DNA of 64,000 nt from Alistipes onderdonkii (GCF_025145285.1 NZ_CP102251.1:62001-126000); one strand, 5' to 3'; numbered from the stretch's first letter, positions 1 through 9,434 are shown. Notes: generated from the sequence alone by a model not told the origin. Made by a program: numbers and translations.

Positions 1-2383
1 TACGTTCTTCGCCGATAGCGGTTTTGAAAATGTTTGGGCTGTTATTCCTTTCGATGAAACACATTTAGCTTGTGCATTCGGAGATGAGACCGACGAACAA
101 ACGAAACAACTGACCAAGTATTTTATCAATAAAACTTTCCCTATTGTTTATCGTGTTGCTCCTCCTGTTATTACCGACTATCGAAGTATATTCAACAAAC
201 TGTTTGTTGAAGCATTTGGAGAAACAGAAAATGAAGCGAAAGAAACTATAAATCGGATATTCAGATTGGTAAATCCTAATGCCAATGTTAGGGAAATTAT
301 ATCATATATCAATGAGATGGTCGCTCTTAAACAAGAGTGGTGTAACGAAATTTTGATGATAAACATAGCATTGTTCTGTTTGAAGAAGACGGATATTCTG
401 GCAAATCCAGTAGAACAAATATTGTCCGGCGACTATCTGAATGGCATTCAAACAATAATTAACAATGATCTGCAAACACAACGCGAAATTGCAGCTTTGG
501 TATATGGTGTCGATGTTGAAGATGCTCGACAAATTCCATTGAAAAAATATATTGAAGGCTGCATCAACGGAGAAGAAGACCACGACATAAATCAATATGC
601 AGAGACTAATAAACAATTTGACACTGTATTAGAAGAAGTTATACAATGTATGGACAATGCGCTTATCGATAAGATTATACATTGTTTGCATAAATTAACT
701 CGAAAGAGCGATGTTATTCTGCGTGTATGGCAAAGAATAGCACAATTGAAATTAAAAGAATCCATAGAGAAGCAGGTGTTCCCTGTCGAATACCAAGAAC
801 TGCTGTTGCATTTAGACACGGAAAGCCAAAACCATGTGATTGCTCAATTATATAAGAAGATAGTTCGGTTCAATGACTTCAATGGCGGCGACTATTTCAA
901 AACGTTAGATGCAATAGACAGGTTTATTGCGCAAAATAAGTTGGCGTGCGATTTTACGTCATTGATTGAAGCAAAAACAGTCAAGCCAAATACATTTATC
1001 GATTATATTCAAGCTGCAAATGCAACAGATGCTGCCTATCGGGATAACGCGACAACTAAAGCATATAAATATTATCAAGTAGCAACAAATTCGGAGGCGC
1101 TCGATAATTATTTGGCAAACTTACTACCCGATAATTTCGACCATGCAGATATTGTAAAAACGTTAAAAGATAATTCTACCTATACGTTTCCAACGCTTTT
1201 GCAAGCGATCACGAATTGCATTGATGAACAGAATGTAAATAAAGATAATATAGGGGCTATATTTACAACCTATCGTTTATTGGCATCTGACGAAGAAAGA
1301 CCTTTACCTGTAACGTTAGATTCAACCTACATAAATCAGTTGCATTCTGAATTAGAAACTGATGGCCGAAACATTAAAGAGTCTGGATATTACGATTTAG
1401 TCGCCATGCAATTGGCACATGGTCATTCCGTTTCCTTAATAGAGGGTGGAGATATAAAATATGTTGCAGAACTCATGGACTATTATGTGGATCATGGAGA
1501 CTTATTAGTAAATAGTGTGGGATGGAATATACCGCTATTAAATGAAACACTACAATACATGGTAAATCATAAACTTGGCTATAAATTATTGCTCTCAGAC
1601 ATATTGCCCCAATTTGAAGATATTAAGAACAGAATAGGTGTAACGGATGAGGTATTTATCGAGCATTTAGCAGAGTGGAATACCGATTTGGATAAGTATA
1701 TCACTAAGAACAATATTAAAGATGTAATTCCTGACGCATCTTTTTACGATTTGACCACTAAAATAAGCAATGTCCTGACCGATCATATCAATAAAATAGC
1801 GTTCGAAGCGTTGTCTGAAATAAGTGTTGATACATTATACGCCCAAAGAACAGCACATACATCATATTATTGGTTTGTCGCAATAAAACATTTACTGGCT
1901 AAAATCAAATCCTTGCCAGATAACTTGACTGAATTTGGCAAAAAGATTCTGATGGATATTGCTTCTGGAACTCAAAGTTTGAATCCTTTCCCTAATTGTT
2001 TCAAGAATATAGTTGAAAGATTGGATAAACGAAAAATTAAATCGACAGTTACCGATATAAGAAATGATTTCTGCATCGGTAAAAAGACTATCAATGCAAT
2101 AAAGTTTCAATTTTTCGAAACATGGCTTAGATCGCATGGTAATTTGAAAAGTCAAGCTGGAGACGTTATTGATAAAATAGTGAAACCTGTAATTTCCGAT
2201 GGGGCATGCCGTTCATTGATTCTGCAAAACAAAGATTTTTATATGGATTTAATAAATACAGCAGGGGATGATGCTTATGAATTGAAAAAGAGTCTCCGAA
2301 ACCTCATACAAAAAGATTCAGATCCGCAATTGGTTAAATTTGTCAATTCGATAGATTCAGTACCTGAGGTTGAAACCGCGTAA
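1..2383 (+). CDS. KAP-like P-loop NTPase, C-terminal part (5' end outside window)
   Basis: The frame is open from base 2 to the TAA at 2381-2383, giving about 793 visible residues; the Walker A region must lie upstream. The first visible residues (VIPFDETHLACAF, then KYFINKTFPIVYRVAPP, then NPNANVREIISYINEM) resemble the segment after Walker B in KAP-family NTPases, where an aspartate-rich block is followed by a polar helix and a sensor-like helix. A long helical region of unknown function follows. KAP proteins include phage-exclusion factors such as PifA and the QatA ATPase, so a defence role is plausible, but this is inference. The gene is much more AT-rich than the mob/tra genes beside it, which suggests separate acquisition as cargo. 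No qatBCD-like genes follow it. Family call is moderate. Confidence 0.6.
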   Translation, partial: TFFADSGFENVWAVIPFDETHLACAFGDETDEQTKQLTKYFINKTFPIVYRVAPPVITDYRSIFNKLFVEAFGETENEAKETINRIFRLVNPNANVREIISYINEMVALKQEWCNEILMINIALFCLKKTDILANPVEQILSGDYLNGIQTIINNDLQTQREIAALVYGVDVEDARQIPLKKYIEGCINGEEDHDINQYAETNKQFDTVLEEVIQCMDNALIDKIIHCLHKLTRKSDVILRVWQRIAQLKLKESIEKQVFPVEYQELLLHLDTESQNHVIAQLYKKIVRFNDFNGGDYFKTLDAIDRFIAQNKLACDFTSLIEAKTVKPNTFIDYIQAANATDAAYRDNATTKAYKYYQVATNSEALDNYLANLLPDNFDHADIVKTLKDNSTYTFPTLLQAITNCIDEQNVNKDNIGAIFTTYRLLASDEERPLPVTLDSTYINQLHSELETDGRNIKESGYYDLVAMQLAHGHSVSLIEGGDIKYVAELMDYYVDHGDLLVNSVGWNIPLLNETLQYMVNHKLGYKLLLSDILPQFEDIKNRIGVTDEVFIEHLAEWNTDLDKYITKNNIKDVIPDASFYDLTTKISNVLTDHINKIAFEALSEISVDTLYAQRTAHTSYYWFVAIKHLLAKIKSLPDNLTEFGKKILMDIASGTQSLNPFPNCFKNIVERLDKRKIKSTVTDIRNDFCIGKKTINAIKFQFFETWLRSHGNLKSQAGDVIDKIVKPVISDGACRSLILQNKDFYMDLINTAGDDAYELKKSLRNLIQKDSDPQLVKFVNSIDSVPEVETA

Positions 2384-2388
2384 GTATT

Positions 2389-2521
2389 TGTCTAACAAGT
2401 CCGAATTTTACGATTTTACCCGTCAGAACTGAAGTGCCCCCCAAAAAAATTGTATCCAACTTTTGGGGGTCACTTCAAACTTCGATAGGGATAATTTTCA
2501 ATTTTGGGGACTTGTTAGACA
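2389..2521. mobile_element. 133-bp element with 14-bp terminal inverted repeats (MITE-like or IS remnant)
   Basis: TGTCTAACAAGTCC at 2389-2402 is the exact reverse complement of 2508-2521. Inside, 2430-2446 and 2461-2477 form a second inverted repeat of 17 bp with one mismatch (GAAGTG, C-run, A-run against T-run, G-run, CACTTC). There is no coding capacity and I see no clear target duplication. The nested ends resemble insertion-sequence termini, so a non-autonomous element or two overlapping IS ends is plausible. The structure could also act as a bidirectional terminator between the convergent KAP and mobC genes. The right repeat contains the mobC stop codon. Confidence 0.5.
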
Positions 2522-4533
2522 GTCTCATTATCTGGTAGCAGTTTACACAGCACCGGATCGTTTTTGATACGCTCCAGTTCCTCCTGCACAATCTGCTTCA
2601 CCTCTTCCTTGATGCGCCGGTAGTTCGCCTGCACCGTTTCCTTCATGCGGTCGTTGCCGTCCTCGTCCGTGAAGTTTGTAATGACGGGAATTTTCTTGTA
2701 GGCACTTTCTTCCCGTTTCACCTTTTCGGCATCCACCACAATCTCGCAATGAAAAATCTTCTGCTCGATACGCTCGTTGAAGTTGTCGGATACAGAACCG
2801 ACAAACATTCCCTGCGTAAGCCCGGAAATCTTACTCGGTGGAATGAGCGCGTCCATCTGCGTGTTGATGGAGGTGGAAACATCCTGCCGGTTGATGGAGA
2901 TGGACTGCCGTTTCTGCAACACCTTACCGAACCGCTCGGAGAGCGTCTTGGCTGTTTCCCCCACCACCTGACCGGAGAAAATATTGCCGACAGTGTTCAT
3001 CACCACTTTCGCCTCTTTGTCCCCGTAGTCACGCACTAACTGGCTGAAATCCTGAAAGCCCAGACACACGGCAACCTTGTTGCTTCGGGCGGTAGCTATA
3101 AGATTGTCCAACCCTTTGAAGTATATTGTGGGCAACTCGTCGATGATGACCGATGACTTCAGCATCCCCTTCTTGTTGATGAGCTTCACGATACGGGAAT
3201 TATACAGACCGAGTGCCGCACCGTAGATATTCTGACGGTCGGGATTGTTACCCACGCAGAGGATTTTCGGCTCTTCGGGATTGTTGATGTCCAGCGTAAA
3301 CTCGCTGTCTGACATCACCCAGTAGAGCTGCGGTGAAATCATCCTCGAAAGCGGGATTTTTGCCGACGCTATCTGACCCATGAGCTGCTCCGCAGCCCCT
3401 CCAAGCCACGCATCCATGAACGGCGAAAGGTAGTTCTCCAGCTCCGGATAAGAGGTCAGTATCGGAAATATATCCTCGTAACGGCGGTTCAGAAACTCGA
3501 TAGCATGGGGAAACGTGCAAAACTTCCCGTTCTGATAGATTTTGAGATACCAGATAATACTGGCAAACAGAATGATAGGTGACTCCACGAAGAAGTCGCC
3601 CTGCTTTTGCACCCACGTTTTATTGAGGTTGAGCATTATTGTGTAGGCACTCTCATAGGCATCCGTAATATCTTCCATAAAATCCGGGTGAATGGGATTG
3701 CACCGATGAGAGCGTCGCGGGTCGTCGAAGTTGATCACATAGAACTTCGGCTTTACCTTGTAGCCGTCCGGGTGGTTCAGCAAATGGTTGTAGGCAATAG
3801 TAGATAGGTCGGGATACTTGAAATCGTAGATGTATTGACTAAAGCCCTTTTCAATCTGTTGCTTGATAAAATTGTTTACCACGGCATAGGACTTGCCGCT
3901 GCCCGGCGTACCCAACACGATGGACGCACGGAAGGGATTAACTACATTGATCCAACCGTTGTTCCAGCGTTTCCTGTAATAGAAACGTGTCGGCAGATTG
4001 ACCGAATACTCGCTTTCGATAAGCCTCGTTTCCTGCATGAAACTCTCGTTCTCGTTGTTGAAAACATCCTCCATCAAATTGTGTTTCAACAGGCGGCTCA
4101 TCCACAGACCACCCATCAACAGGCAGACATAGCCCGTTCCAATGGTAAGGACATACAGTCCCGTCACCGCTTCAAGCGGCAGCGGCAGGGGCAGCAACCA
4201 CCAGTTCAGGAAAAACAGCACGAACCCGACGGCAAATGCTGTCCAGATTCTCCCCCAAGTGATTTTCTCACCCTTGACACCCTTCGTACCCAGACAGGAC
4301 AAGGCAAGCAAAAGGACGGAAAACAGCTTCGTGTAGAGAATGGAATGGAACAGCCCCGCCGTGCGGTCGAAGTTCAGAAGGATTTTGTCCACCACGCCGA
4401 TGTTCACGCCCCACAGCCGGATGGCTTCGTAGCAGAACCAGTACACGTTCATGACCACTAAAATGATACTCACGGCACGCAGAAAATCCATGATTTTCGC
4501 CAATGCCCTCAAATCGTCTTCTTGTTGTGACAT
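2515..4533 (-). CDS. mobC: MobC/TraG-type type IV coupling protein
   Basis: This 672-residue VirD4-like ATPase should link the relaxosome to the secretion channel at the inner membrane. Hydrophobic segments lie near residues 20-45, 65-82, 96-118 and 124-145. Walker A is GTPGSGKS at 208-215, and a Walker B-like VIIDELP lies near 455. The C-terminal region has the conserved ARSNKVAVCLGFQD segment. Its length fits the Bacteroides MobC family. It is the last gene of the leftward mobA-mobB-mobC cluster. The TAA stop (2515-2517) lies inside the right inverted repeat of the neighbouring 133-bp element, so the last residues may be insertion-derived. Confidence 0.93.
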   Translation of the reverse strand: MSQQEDDLRALAKIMDFLRAVSIILVVMNVYWFCYEAIRLWGVNIGVVDKILLNFDRTAGLFHSILYTKLFSVLLLALSCLGTKGVKGEKITWGRIWTAFAVGFVLFFLNWWLLPLPLPLEAVTGLYVLTIGTGYVCLLMGGLWMSRLLKHNLMEDVFNNENESFMQETRLIESEYSVNLPTRFYYRKRWNNGWINVVNPFRASIVLGTPGSGKSYAVVNNFIKQQIEKGFSQYIYDFKYPDLSTIAYNHLLNHPDGYKVKPKFYVINFDDPRRSHRCNPIHPDFMEDITDAYESAYTIMLNLNKTWVQKQGDFFVESPIILFASIIWYLKIYQNGKFCTFPHAIEFLNRRYEDIFPILTSYPELENYLSPFMDAWLGGAAEQLMGQIASAKIPLSRMISPQLYWVMSDSEFTLDINNPEEPKILCVGNNPDRQNIYGAALGLYNSRIVKLINKKGMLKSSVIIDELPTIYFKGLDNLIATARSNKVAVCLGFQDFSQLVRDYGDKEAKVVMNTVGNIFSGQVVGETAKTLSERFGKVLQKRQSISINRQDVSTSINTQMDALIPPSKISGLTQGMFVGSVSDNFNERIEQKIFHCEIVVDAEKVKREESAYKKIPVITNFTDEDGNDRMKETVQANYRRIKEEVKQIVQEELERIKNDPVLCKLLPDNETV

Positions 4534-4563
4534 ACATTGATTTTTTAATTGTTGATACTCTGA

Positions 4564-5811
4564 TTACATACCCAAGCCCTTGCGTTTTTTCTTCTTTTTG
4601 CGCTTCATCGCCCGGATGAAAGCCTCTTCCTCGGCATCTACCGCCGGACCTTCGGGAGTGAGCAAGCCCATACCGCCCGATATATCTTCACTGTCGTAGG
4701 CGGTCTGCCCGTGTGCCTTGTCCGCAGCATCCACAGGGATGGATAGCGGTATCGGCGGTTGTCCGGCGTATGGCAGGGTGAAGTGTTCCTGCAAGGCATT
4801 CGCCGAAAGCTCCTTACCCATGCGCGAACCGTTCAGCACGCATCCCGTGCGGTGGTCGATGAAGGTAGCCCCATAGATGCGCCCTTCCTCTGTGTAGCGC
4901 AGTACGGTGTCGATGCCCTTCTCTTTGAGTTGGGATACAAATTTGTCCTTGTCATAAGTGCCTTGCAGCACGGAAAGGACGGTGCGTTTCGTCATGTCTG
5001 CCAGTTTCCTATCCTTGATTTCCGATTTGGAACGGACAAACTTCTTCTGTACGGCTTCATAGCCTGCGGACTTCCCGAAAAGCGAGGATTTGAACGGGTT
5101 GCCCACCTTGTTACCCTTGTCGTCCGTGACGGAATAGACCAGCCCGTGATACTCCCGTCCGCGCACGTTGCCCCTCGCTTCCTCCACCGTCATATTATAT
5201 AAGGAAAGGAGCGCACGGTATTCGCCCATCGTCTGGAAACGGTACTGCCCATTCAGAGCCTTCACGGTGTTGCCTACCTGCTTCTTCACATCACCTGCCG
5301 ATGCGGCCACCTTGCGCAACGGATTATCCAATCTCTGATTTTTACGTTCTGCCGGATGCAATCCGTACTTCTGTTCCAGTTCCCTGCGGATACGGTCGCT
5401 GCGGCGGTAGAGAAAATCCCGGTTGAGCCTTTTCCCGTTCTCGTCCACGTTGACCGTCACGATGTGCAGGTGGTGGCGGTCGATGTCCTCGTGCTTGAAT
5501 ACAAGATAAGGCTGGTTTCCGAAACCGAGTTTTTCCAGATACTCGCGGGCGATATTCTGCAACTCAATATCGGTCAGCACATCCTCCGGGTGCGGGTTGA
5601 GAGAGATATGCACCACCGGCTTCTCGATCTTCATCTGCGGTGGCAGGAAGGTGAGAAAACCCTCCATCGCCTTGCCTATGTCCACCGTTCCCGAACCGTC
5701 ATTGTAGATGCGGTTGGTGGTGAGAAGCCGCCCCTGCGCCTCGTTAATCTTCTCCCCGTTGTAGGCAATCGCGCCGTACAACGAACTTCCTACACTGATT
5801 TTTGCGACCAT
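4564..5811 (-). CDS. mobB: MobB relaxase, MOBP-like
   Basis: This 415-residue relaxase would nick oriT and pilot the transferred strand. The three-histidine metal site is clear: H107-E-D-I-D-R-H113-H-L-H116. Candidate catalytic tyrosines near the N-terminus are Y12 and Y17, by family analogy. The upstream HISLNPHPEDVL segment is typical of Bacteroides relaxases. The C-terminus is lysine-rich (residues about 400-412) and probably binds DNA. The start overlaps the end of mobA by 22 bp, indicating translational coupling. Confidence 0.93.
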   Translation of the reverse strand: MVAKISVGSSLYGAIAYNGEKINEAQGRLLTTNRIYNDGSGTVDIGKAMEGFLTFLPPQMKIEKPVVHISLNPHPEDVLTDIELQNIAREYLEKLGFGNQPYLVFKHEDIDRHHLHIVTVNVDENGKRLNRDFLYRRSDRIRRELEQKYGLHPAERKNQRLDNPLRKVAASAGDVKKQVGNTVKALNGQYRFQTMGEYRALLSLYNMTVEEARGNVRGREYHGLVYSVTDDKGNKVGNPFKSSLFGKSAGYEAVQKKFVRSKSEIKDRKLADMTKRTVLSVLQGTYDKDKFVSQLKEKGIDTVLRYTEEGRIYGATFIDHRTGCVLNGSRMGKELSANALQEHFTLPYAGQPPIPLSIPVDAADKAHGQTAYDSEDISGGMGLLTPEGPAVDAEEEAFIRAMKRKKKKKRKGLGM

Positions 5812-6218
5812 TTTGCCTCCATTTCCCTTGAAAGTTCCACAATCCGGCGGCTCAGTTTCACGAGTTCGACGGTGTGTTGCTCTAATTTGTAGAGCAACGC
5901 CATCGCCTTTTTCTCTGAAAAATGCAGCCTCAGTTCCTTCACGACTTGGTTGTAATTCGTACCCACGGCACGGAATTGTGCATGAAAATCCGACAGTTTG
6001 GTGTAATAGTCCACCAACGTCTTGTCCACCTTCAGCACCTTGAACGGTTGCCCGAAGAAGTGCGCTTTGAGGAAAACAGACCGTGCATAGACACCCGATT
6101 TTCCGAACATGGCGAGGAAACGGTTGTGTTCCTCCTCGTTGAAACGGACGGTGTACCGGTACACCGCCGGATCAAGTTTGGGATTTCTCCCTGATTTGCT
6201 TTTCCTTTTCTCTTTCAT
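5790..6218 (-). CDS. mobA: MobA relaxosome accessory protein
   Basis: This 142-residue basic protein has a ribbon-helix-helix-like N-terminus (YRYTVRFNEEEHNRFLAMF, about residues 20-38) and a helical C-terminus (HTVELVKLSRRIVELSREME). It matches the small mobilisation proteins encoded just upstream of relaxases in Bacteroides conjugative elements, which help the relaxase bind oriT. It is the first gene of the leftward mob cluster. Candidate oriT structure lies 130-200 bp upstream. Confidence 0.88.
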   Translation of the reverse strand: MKEKRKSKSGRNPKLDPAVYRYTVRFNEEEHNRFLAMFGKSGVYARSVFLKAHFFGQPFKVLKVDKTLVDYYTKLSDFHAQFRAVGTNYNQVVKELRLHFSEKKAMALLYKLEQHTVELVKLSRRIVELSREMEAKWSQKSV

Positions 6219-6927
6219 ATTACTTTGGATTTAGCGGATTGACGGCATAAGCCGCCGCTTCGGATTACAGCACCGCAGTTCTGAAAGGCTTCCCGACTTC
6301 GGAGGGAAAGCCCGCCCCCTGCAAGGGCAAGTGCTTTTCGTGGCTGCTCAAAATATTTTGAGCGGCTGAAAAGACATCTTGCTATGTTCAGGTGAACATA
6401 AAAATCCGTCAGGGGACGGATTGGGAAAATACCTTTCAGGACTCCGGGCCGCGCGTCATCGGCGAACCCTGCTGTCCGGGTGCAAAGTTACGCCCTTAAA
6501 GCGGTATCGGACAGATGCTTGACCCGGTCAATGACTGCCAACCGGCGCAACGTGCCGCCACTTGCCGGAGAAGTGATACAGGTTCCAAAATATACTTGTT
6601 TATTTGCAGCATGATTCAAGAAACGAACGATTTGAAGATATGATAAACGGAACATTCAAATACCCGGAAATCCGCTTCTTCGGATACTTGCCGAAACGGA
6701 TACCCGAACCGTCGGAAACCCGGTTCTCCGACAATTCGGTGACGTATGGATTCAATGACTTCATGACGCAATGTCGTCAATCACCATTTGTCCGACGCAC
6801 CGCTTCACCACAGAACCGGATACGCGACGACCCGCCTGCGTGTGTAGTCACGGAAGCGGATGGTGCGACAGCCAAATCCGTATGGAAACAGAAAAACAAA
6901 TCATCAACAATTAAAATAAATGGAACT
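6219..6927. other. Divergent mob/tra intergenic region (candidate oriT and tra leader)
   Basis: 709 bp separate mobA (leftward) from traA (rightward). 6340-6425 carries three inverted repeats (listed separately), the expected place for oriT. From 6604 the traA frame is open upstream of the chosen start and could encode 108 extra residues, but these resemble no ParA N-terminus and the standard family start is at 6928. A shorter inverted repeat (TGACG, 6 nt, CGTCA) lies near 6772. I see no other convincing gene. Confidence 0.5.
6346..6422. repeat. Three inverted repeats upstream of mobA (candidate oriT)
   Basis: Perfect palindrome GCTCAAAATATTTTGAGC at 6346-6363. ATGTTCA / TGAACAT at 6384-6399 with a 2-nt centre. 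AATCCGTC / GACGGATT at 6403-6422 with a 4-nt loop. Relaxase nick sites usually lie next to such repeats close to the relaxase operon. The position fits; no nic sequence was recognised. Confidence 0.5.
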
Positions 6928-7689
6928 ATGAGTAAGGAAATCTTCGTTGCATTCGCAACACAGAAAGGTGGCATCGGCAAATCCACTGTCACGGCACTTG
7001 CCGCCAGCTACCTGCACAACGTGAAAGGCTACAATGTCGCCGTCGTGGACTGCGACGACCCGCAGCACAGCATCCACGGGCTGCGCGAACACGAAATGGG
7101 GCTTATCGACAGCAGCACCTACTTCAAGGCTCTCGCTTGCGACCATTTCCGCCGGATCAAAAAGAACGCCTACACCATCGTCAAAAGCAATGCGGTGAAC
7201 GCCCTCGACGATGCCGAGAGGATGATTGCCACTGAGGACGTGAAACCCGACGTGGTGTTCTTCGACATGCCCGGCACACTCCGAAGCAACGGCGTGATAA
7301 AGACGCTCTCGCAGATGGACTACATTTTCACTCCGCTGAGTGCCGACCGCTTTGTCGTGGAGAGTACCCTGAAATTCGTCACGATGTTCCGCGACAGGCT
7401 GATGACTACCGGACAGGCGAAAACAAAGGGGCTGCATCTGTTCTGGACGATGGTGGACGGCAGGGAGAGGAACGACTTGTACGGCATCTACGAGGAAGTG
7501 ATAGCCGAAATGGGCTTTCCGGTACTTTCCACCCGCTTGCCCGACAGCAAGAAGTTCCGCCGTGACCTTTCGGAAGAGCGCAAGAGCGTTTTCCGCTCCA
7601 CCATCTTCCCGATGGACACGGCACTGCTGAAAGGGAGTGGCATCCGGGAGTTTTCCGAAGAGATAAGCGACATCATCAGACCGCAGTGA
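6928..7689 (+). CDS. traA: TraA, ParA-family ATPase
   Basis: This 253-residue ParA/MinD-type ATPase has a deviant Walker A near its N-terminus (FATQKGGIGKSTVTALAA, residues 8-25) and a VVFFDMPG Walker B-like block. The ATG at 6928 puts the Walker motif where ParA proteins have it and gives the usual family length. The in-frame extension to 6604 was rejected. It opens the rightward traA-traQ operon, and its TGA overlaps the GTG codon just before traB. Such proteins probably position or organise the element or transfer complex; the exact role is not known to me. Confidence 0.85.
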   Translation: MSKEIFVAFATQKGGIGKSTVTALAASYLHNVKGYNVAVVDCDDPQHSIHGLREHEMGLIDSSTYFKALACDHFRRIKKNAYTIVKSNAVNALDDAERMIATEDVKPDVVFFDMPGTLRSNGVIKTLSQMDYIFTPLSADRFVVESTLKFVTMFRDRLMTTGQAKTKGLHLFWTMVDGRERNDLYGIYEEVIAEMGFPVLSTRLPDSKKFRRDLSEERKSVFRSTIFPMDTALLKGSGIREFSEEISDIIRPQ

Positions 7690-7691
7690 GC

Positions 7692-8132
7692 ATGGGCAGC
7701 AGGAAAGTGAACACGGAAGGCATCGACGAGGAACTGCTGTTAGCCTCCATCGGGCGGCGCACACAGGACGGGACACTGCGCCCCGCACAGGAAGTACCCG
7801 CAGCTGCACCGACCGAAGAGGACACCGCCGCACCGGAACCATCTCCTGTGCAACCCGTAACACGGGAAAAAGCGCAGAGGGAAAGTGGACGCCGGAAAAG
7901 GCAGGACGAGGACTACAACGAGCTATTCCTGCGCCGCAACGAGATAAAGACCCGCCAATGTGTCTATATCAGCCGTGACGTCCACGGCAAGATCCTCAGA
8001 ATCGTGAACGACATCGCCGGAGGGGAAATCTCAGTAGGCGGATATGTGGATACCGTGCTGCGCCAGCATCTGGAACAGCACAAGGAGAGAATCAACGAAC
8101 TGTACAAGAAACAACGTGAAGATCTGATTTGA
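7692..8132 (+). CDS. traB: TraB-like DUF3408 protein
   Basis: 146 residues with an acidic, proline-rich N-terminal half. The conserved C-terminal block (YNELFLRRNEI ... VYISRDVHGKILRIVNDI ... VGGYVDTVLRQHLEQH) is typical of DUF3408, which looks like a ribbon-helix-helix type DNA-binding fold. The ATG at 7692 is preferred; an in-frame GTG at 7686 would add two residues. It overlaps traC. The function is unknown, perhaps a relaxosome or regulatory DNA-binding protein. Confidence 0.8.
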   Translation: MGSRKVNTEGIDEELLLASIGRRTQDGTLRPAQEVPAAAPTEEDTAAPEPSPVQPVTREKAQRESGRRKRQDEDYNELFLRRNEIKTRQCVYISRDVHGKILRIVNDIAGGEISVGGYVDTVLRQHLEQHKERINELYKKQREDLI

Positions 8133-8134
8133 AA

Positions 8135-8488
8135 ATGGAAAAAGAAATGACACCGAATGAAAAAAGACCACAGCAAGACTGCGGAGGTATGTTTACCCAA
8201 GTGCAGGCGAGTGTGGAAATACTGTCGCCTGTCCCGGTAAGCGGCAAATGCAGTGAGAAGGACTATGAACGCCTGTTCATCCGCGACCCGGAAGTAAAGG
8301 CACGTGAGGGGAAGATGGCGTATGTGCGCCCGGAGTACCACGAGCGTATCATGCGTATCACCCGTGTAATCGGGCATGACCGGCTTACGCTGTCCGCTTA
8401 CATCGACCATGTGCTGACGCACCACTTCAACCAGTGCGAAGATGCGATAAAGAGCCTTTATGCCCGAAATTACAATTCAGTATTCTAA
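8135..8488 (+). CDS. traC: TraC-like DUF3408 protein
   Basis: 117 residues, a paralogue of the preceding gene. It shares the pattern YERLFIRDPEV ... AYVRPEYHERIMRITRVI ... LSAYIDHVLTHHF. The ATG at 8135 lies 2 nt after the traB stop; an in-frame TTG at 8129 is a less likely start. Two adjacent DUF3408 genes after a ParA gene are the normal arrangement in CTnDOT-like elements. Confidence 0.8.
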   Translation: MEKEMTPNEKRPQQDCGGMFTQVQASVEILSPVPVSGKCSEKDYERLFIRDPEVKAREGKMAYVRPEYHERIMRITRVIGHDRLTLSAYIDHVLTHHFNQCEDAIKSLYARNYNSVF

Positions 8489-8504
8489 CCAAAAACGGAA
8501 GGAT

Positions 8505-9233
8505 ATGAATTACACAATCAGCATGACAGACATTCTGCTGGCGGTATCGGTCGGCTGCAACCTCTGGTTCCTGTTCCTGCTCCTTTACGAGCGCATCATG
8601 GACACGCGGATTGTCCGCTTCTTCAAGGGCATTGTCGGATTATGGCGGTCACTGGACGGGAATGAGGCTAAACGCATAGCGGCACACGAGGAAGTCCCTG
8701 CGGAAAAGGCGGACATCATCGGCAAGAGCCGTTTCAGGATGGCATCCACCCGGACAACCGCTGCCATACCGACGCAAGAAGCCGCCACTATTGAAAAAGG
8801 CATTGAGCTGTCGGAGGAAGAGGCTACTTTTGACGACGGAAAAACGGGAAACGCATCCCGCCCGGCACAAGTCCCGGAGGAAAAACTCGATGAGACCTTC
8901 ACGAGCATACCGCCGGAGGAACTGGGATACGGGGACGACGAACCGGAAGAGGACGCCTCGGACACGCCACGGGCTTCGGGCAGCAGCTTTGACGAGATTG
9001 ACGACGCCTGCAAGACCGCCAAAAACCCGGACGCGACACAGGCGGAACGTGAAAAGGCGGCTAAGGTGTTCACCGACATGGAGGGCACGGAGTTGTACGA
9101 GAAAATGATGGAAGGCTCTTCGGAGATAGGCATCCGCATCAAGGGGCTTATCGAGATTCGGCTGAAGAAATCTGAAAAGGAGTTCGTCGTGCCGGACAAC
9201 ATCGAGGAGTTCGACATTCGCAACTATGTATGA
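8505..9233 (+). CDS. traD: TraD-like conjugal transfer protein
   Basis: 242 residues with one N-terminal membrane segment (about 7-27, ILLAVSVGCNLWFLFLLLY). A long acidic cytoplasmic region follows, with a conserved-looking C-terminal domain (ERVKAAKVFTDMEG-like helix, SEIGIRIKGLIEIRLKK). The ATG at 8505 follows a good GGAAGG ribosome site at about 8498 and is preferred to the in-frame ATG at 8460 inside traC. It matches the TraD-type proteins at this position in Bacteroides elements. Biochemical role unknown. Confidence 0.78.
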   Translation: MNYTISMTDILLAVSVGCNLWFLFLLLYERIMDTRIVRFFKGIVGLWRSLDGNEAKRIAAHEEVPAEKADIIGKSRFRMASTRTTAAIPTQEAATIEKGIELSEEEATFDDGKTGNASRPAQVPEEKLDETFTSIPPEELGYGDDEPEEDASDTPRASGSSFDEIDDACKTAKNPDATQAEREKAAKVFTDMEGTELYEKMMEGSSEIGIRIKGLIEIRLKKSEKEFVVPDNIEEFDIRNYV

Positions 9234-9434
9234 CAACAATAAAAGAAATGAACATGAAAGAATGACATCAACCCACGCGGCGAGGAAACGCAAGGCGCAT
9301 CCCCATCCGCAACGGACACGCCCACGTCCGTGGAAACAAACGGGCATCCACTAAAACCAAAGTAAAGAAACAAAGTATCAACCGCCCGACAAAGGACCAT
9401 CCACCCTTTTGACGGCAAAAAACAAGAACAGTTT

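Noticed and set aside
6604..6927. N-terminal extension of traA
   Set aside because: The extra 108 residues do not look like any ParA N-terminus; the ATG at 6928 gives the normal family length and Walker A position.
9262..9354. 30-residue Arg/His/Pro-rich ORF between traD and traE
   Set aside because: Too short, biased composition, no ribosome site; more likely leader sequence of traE.
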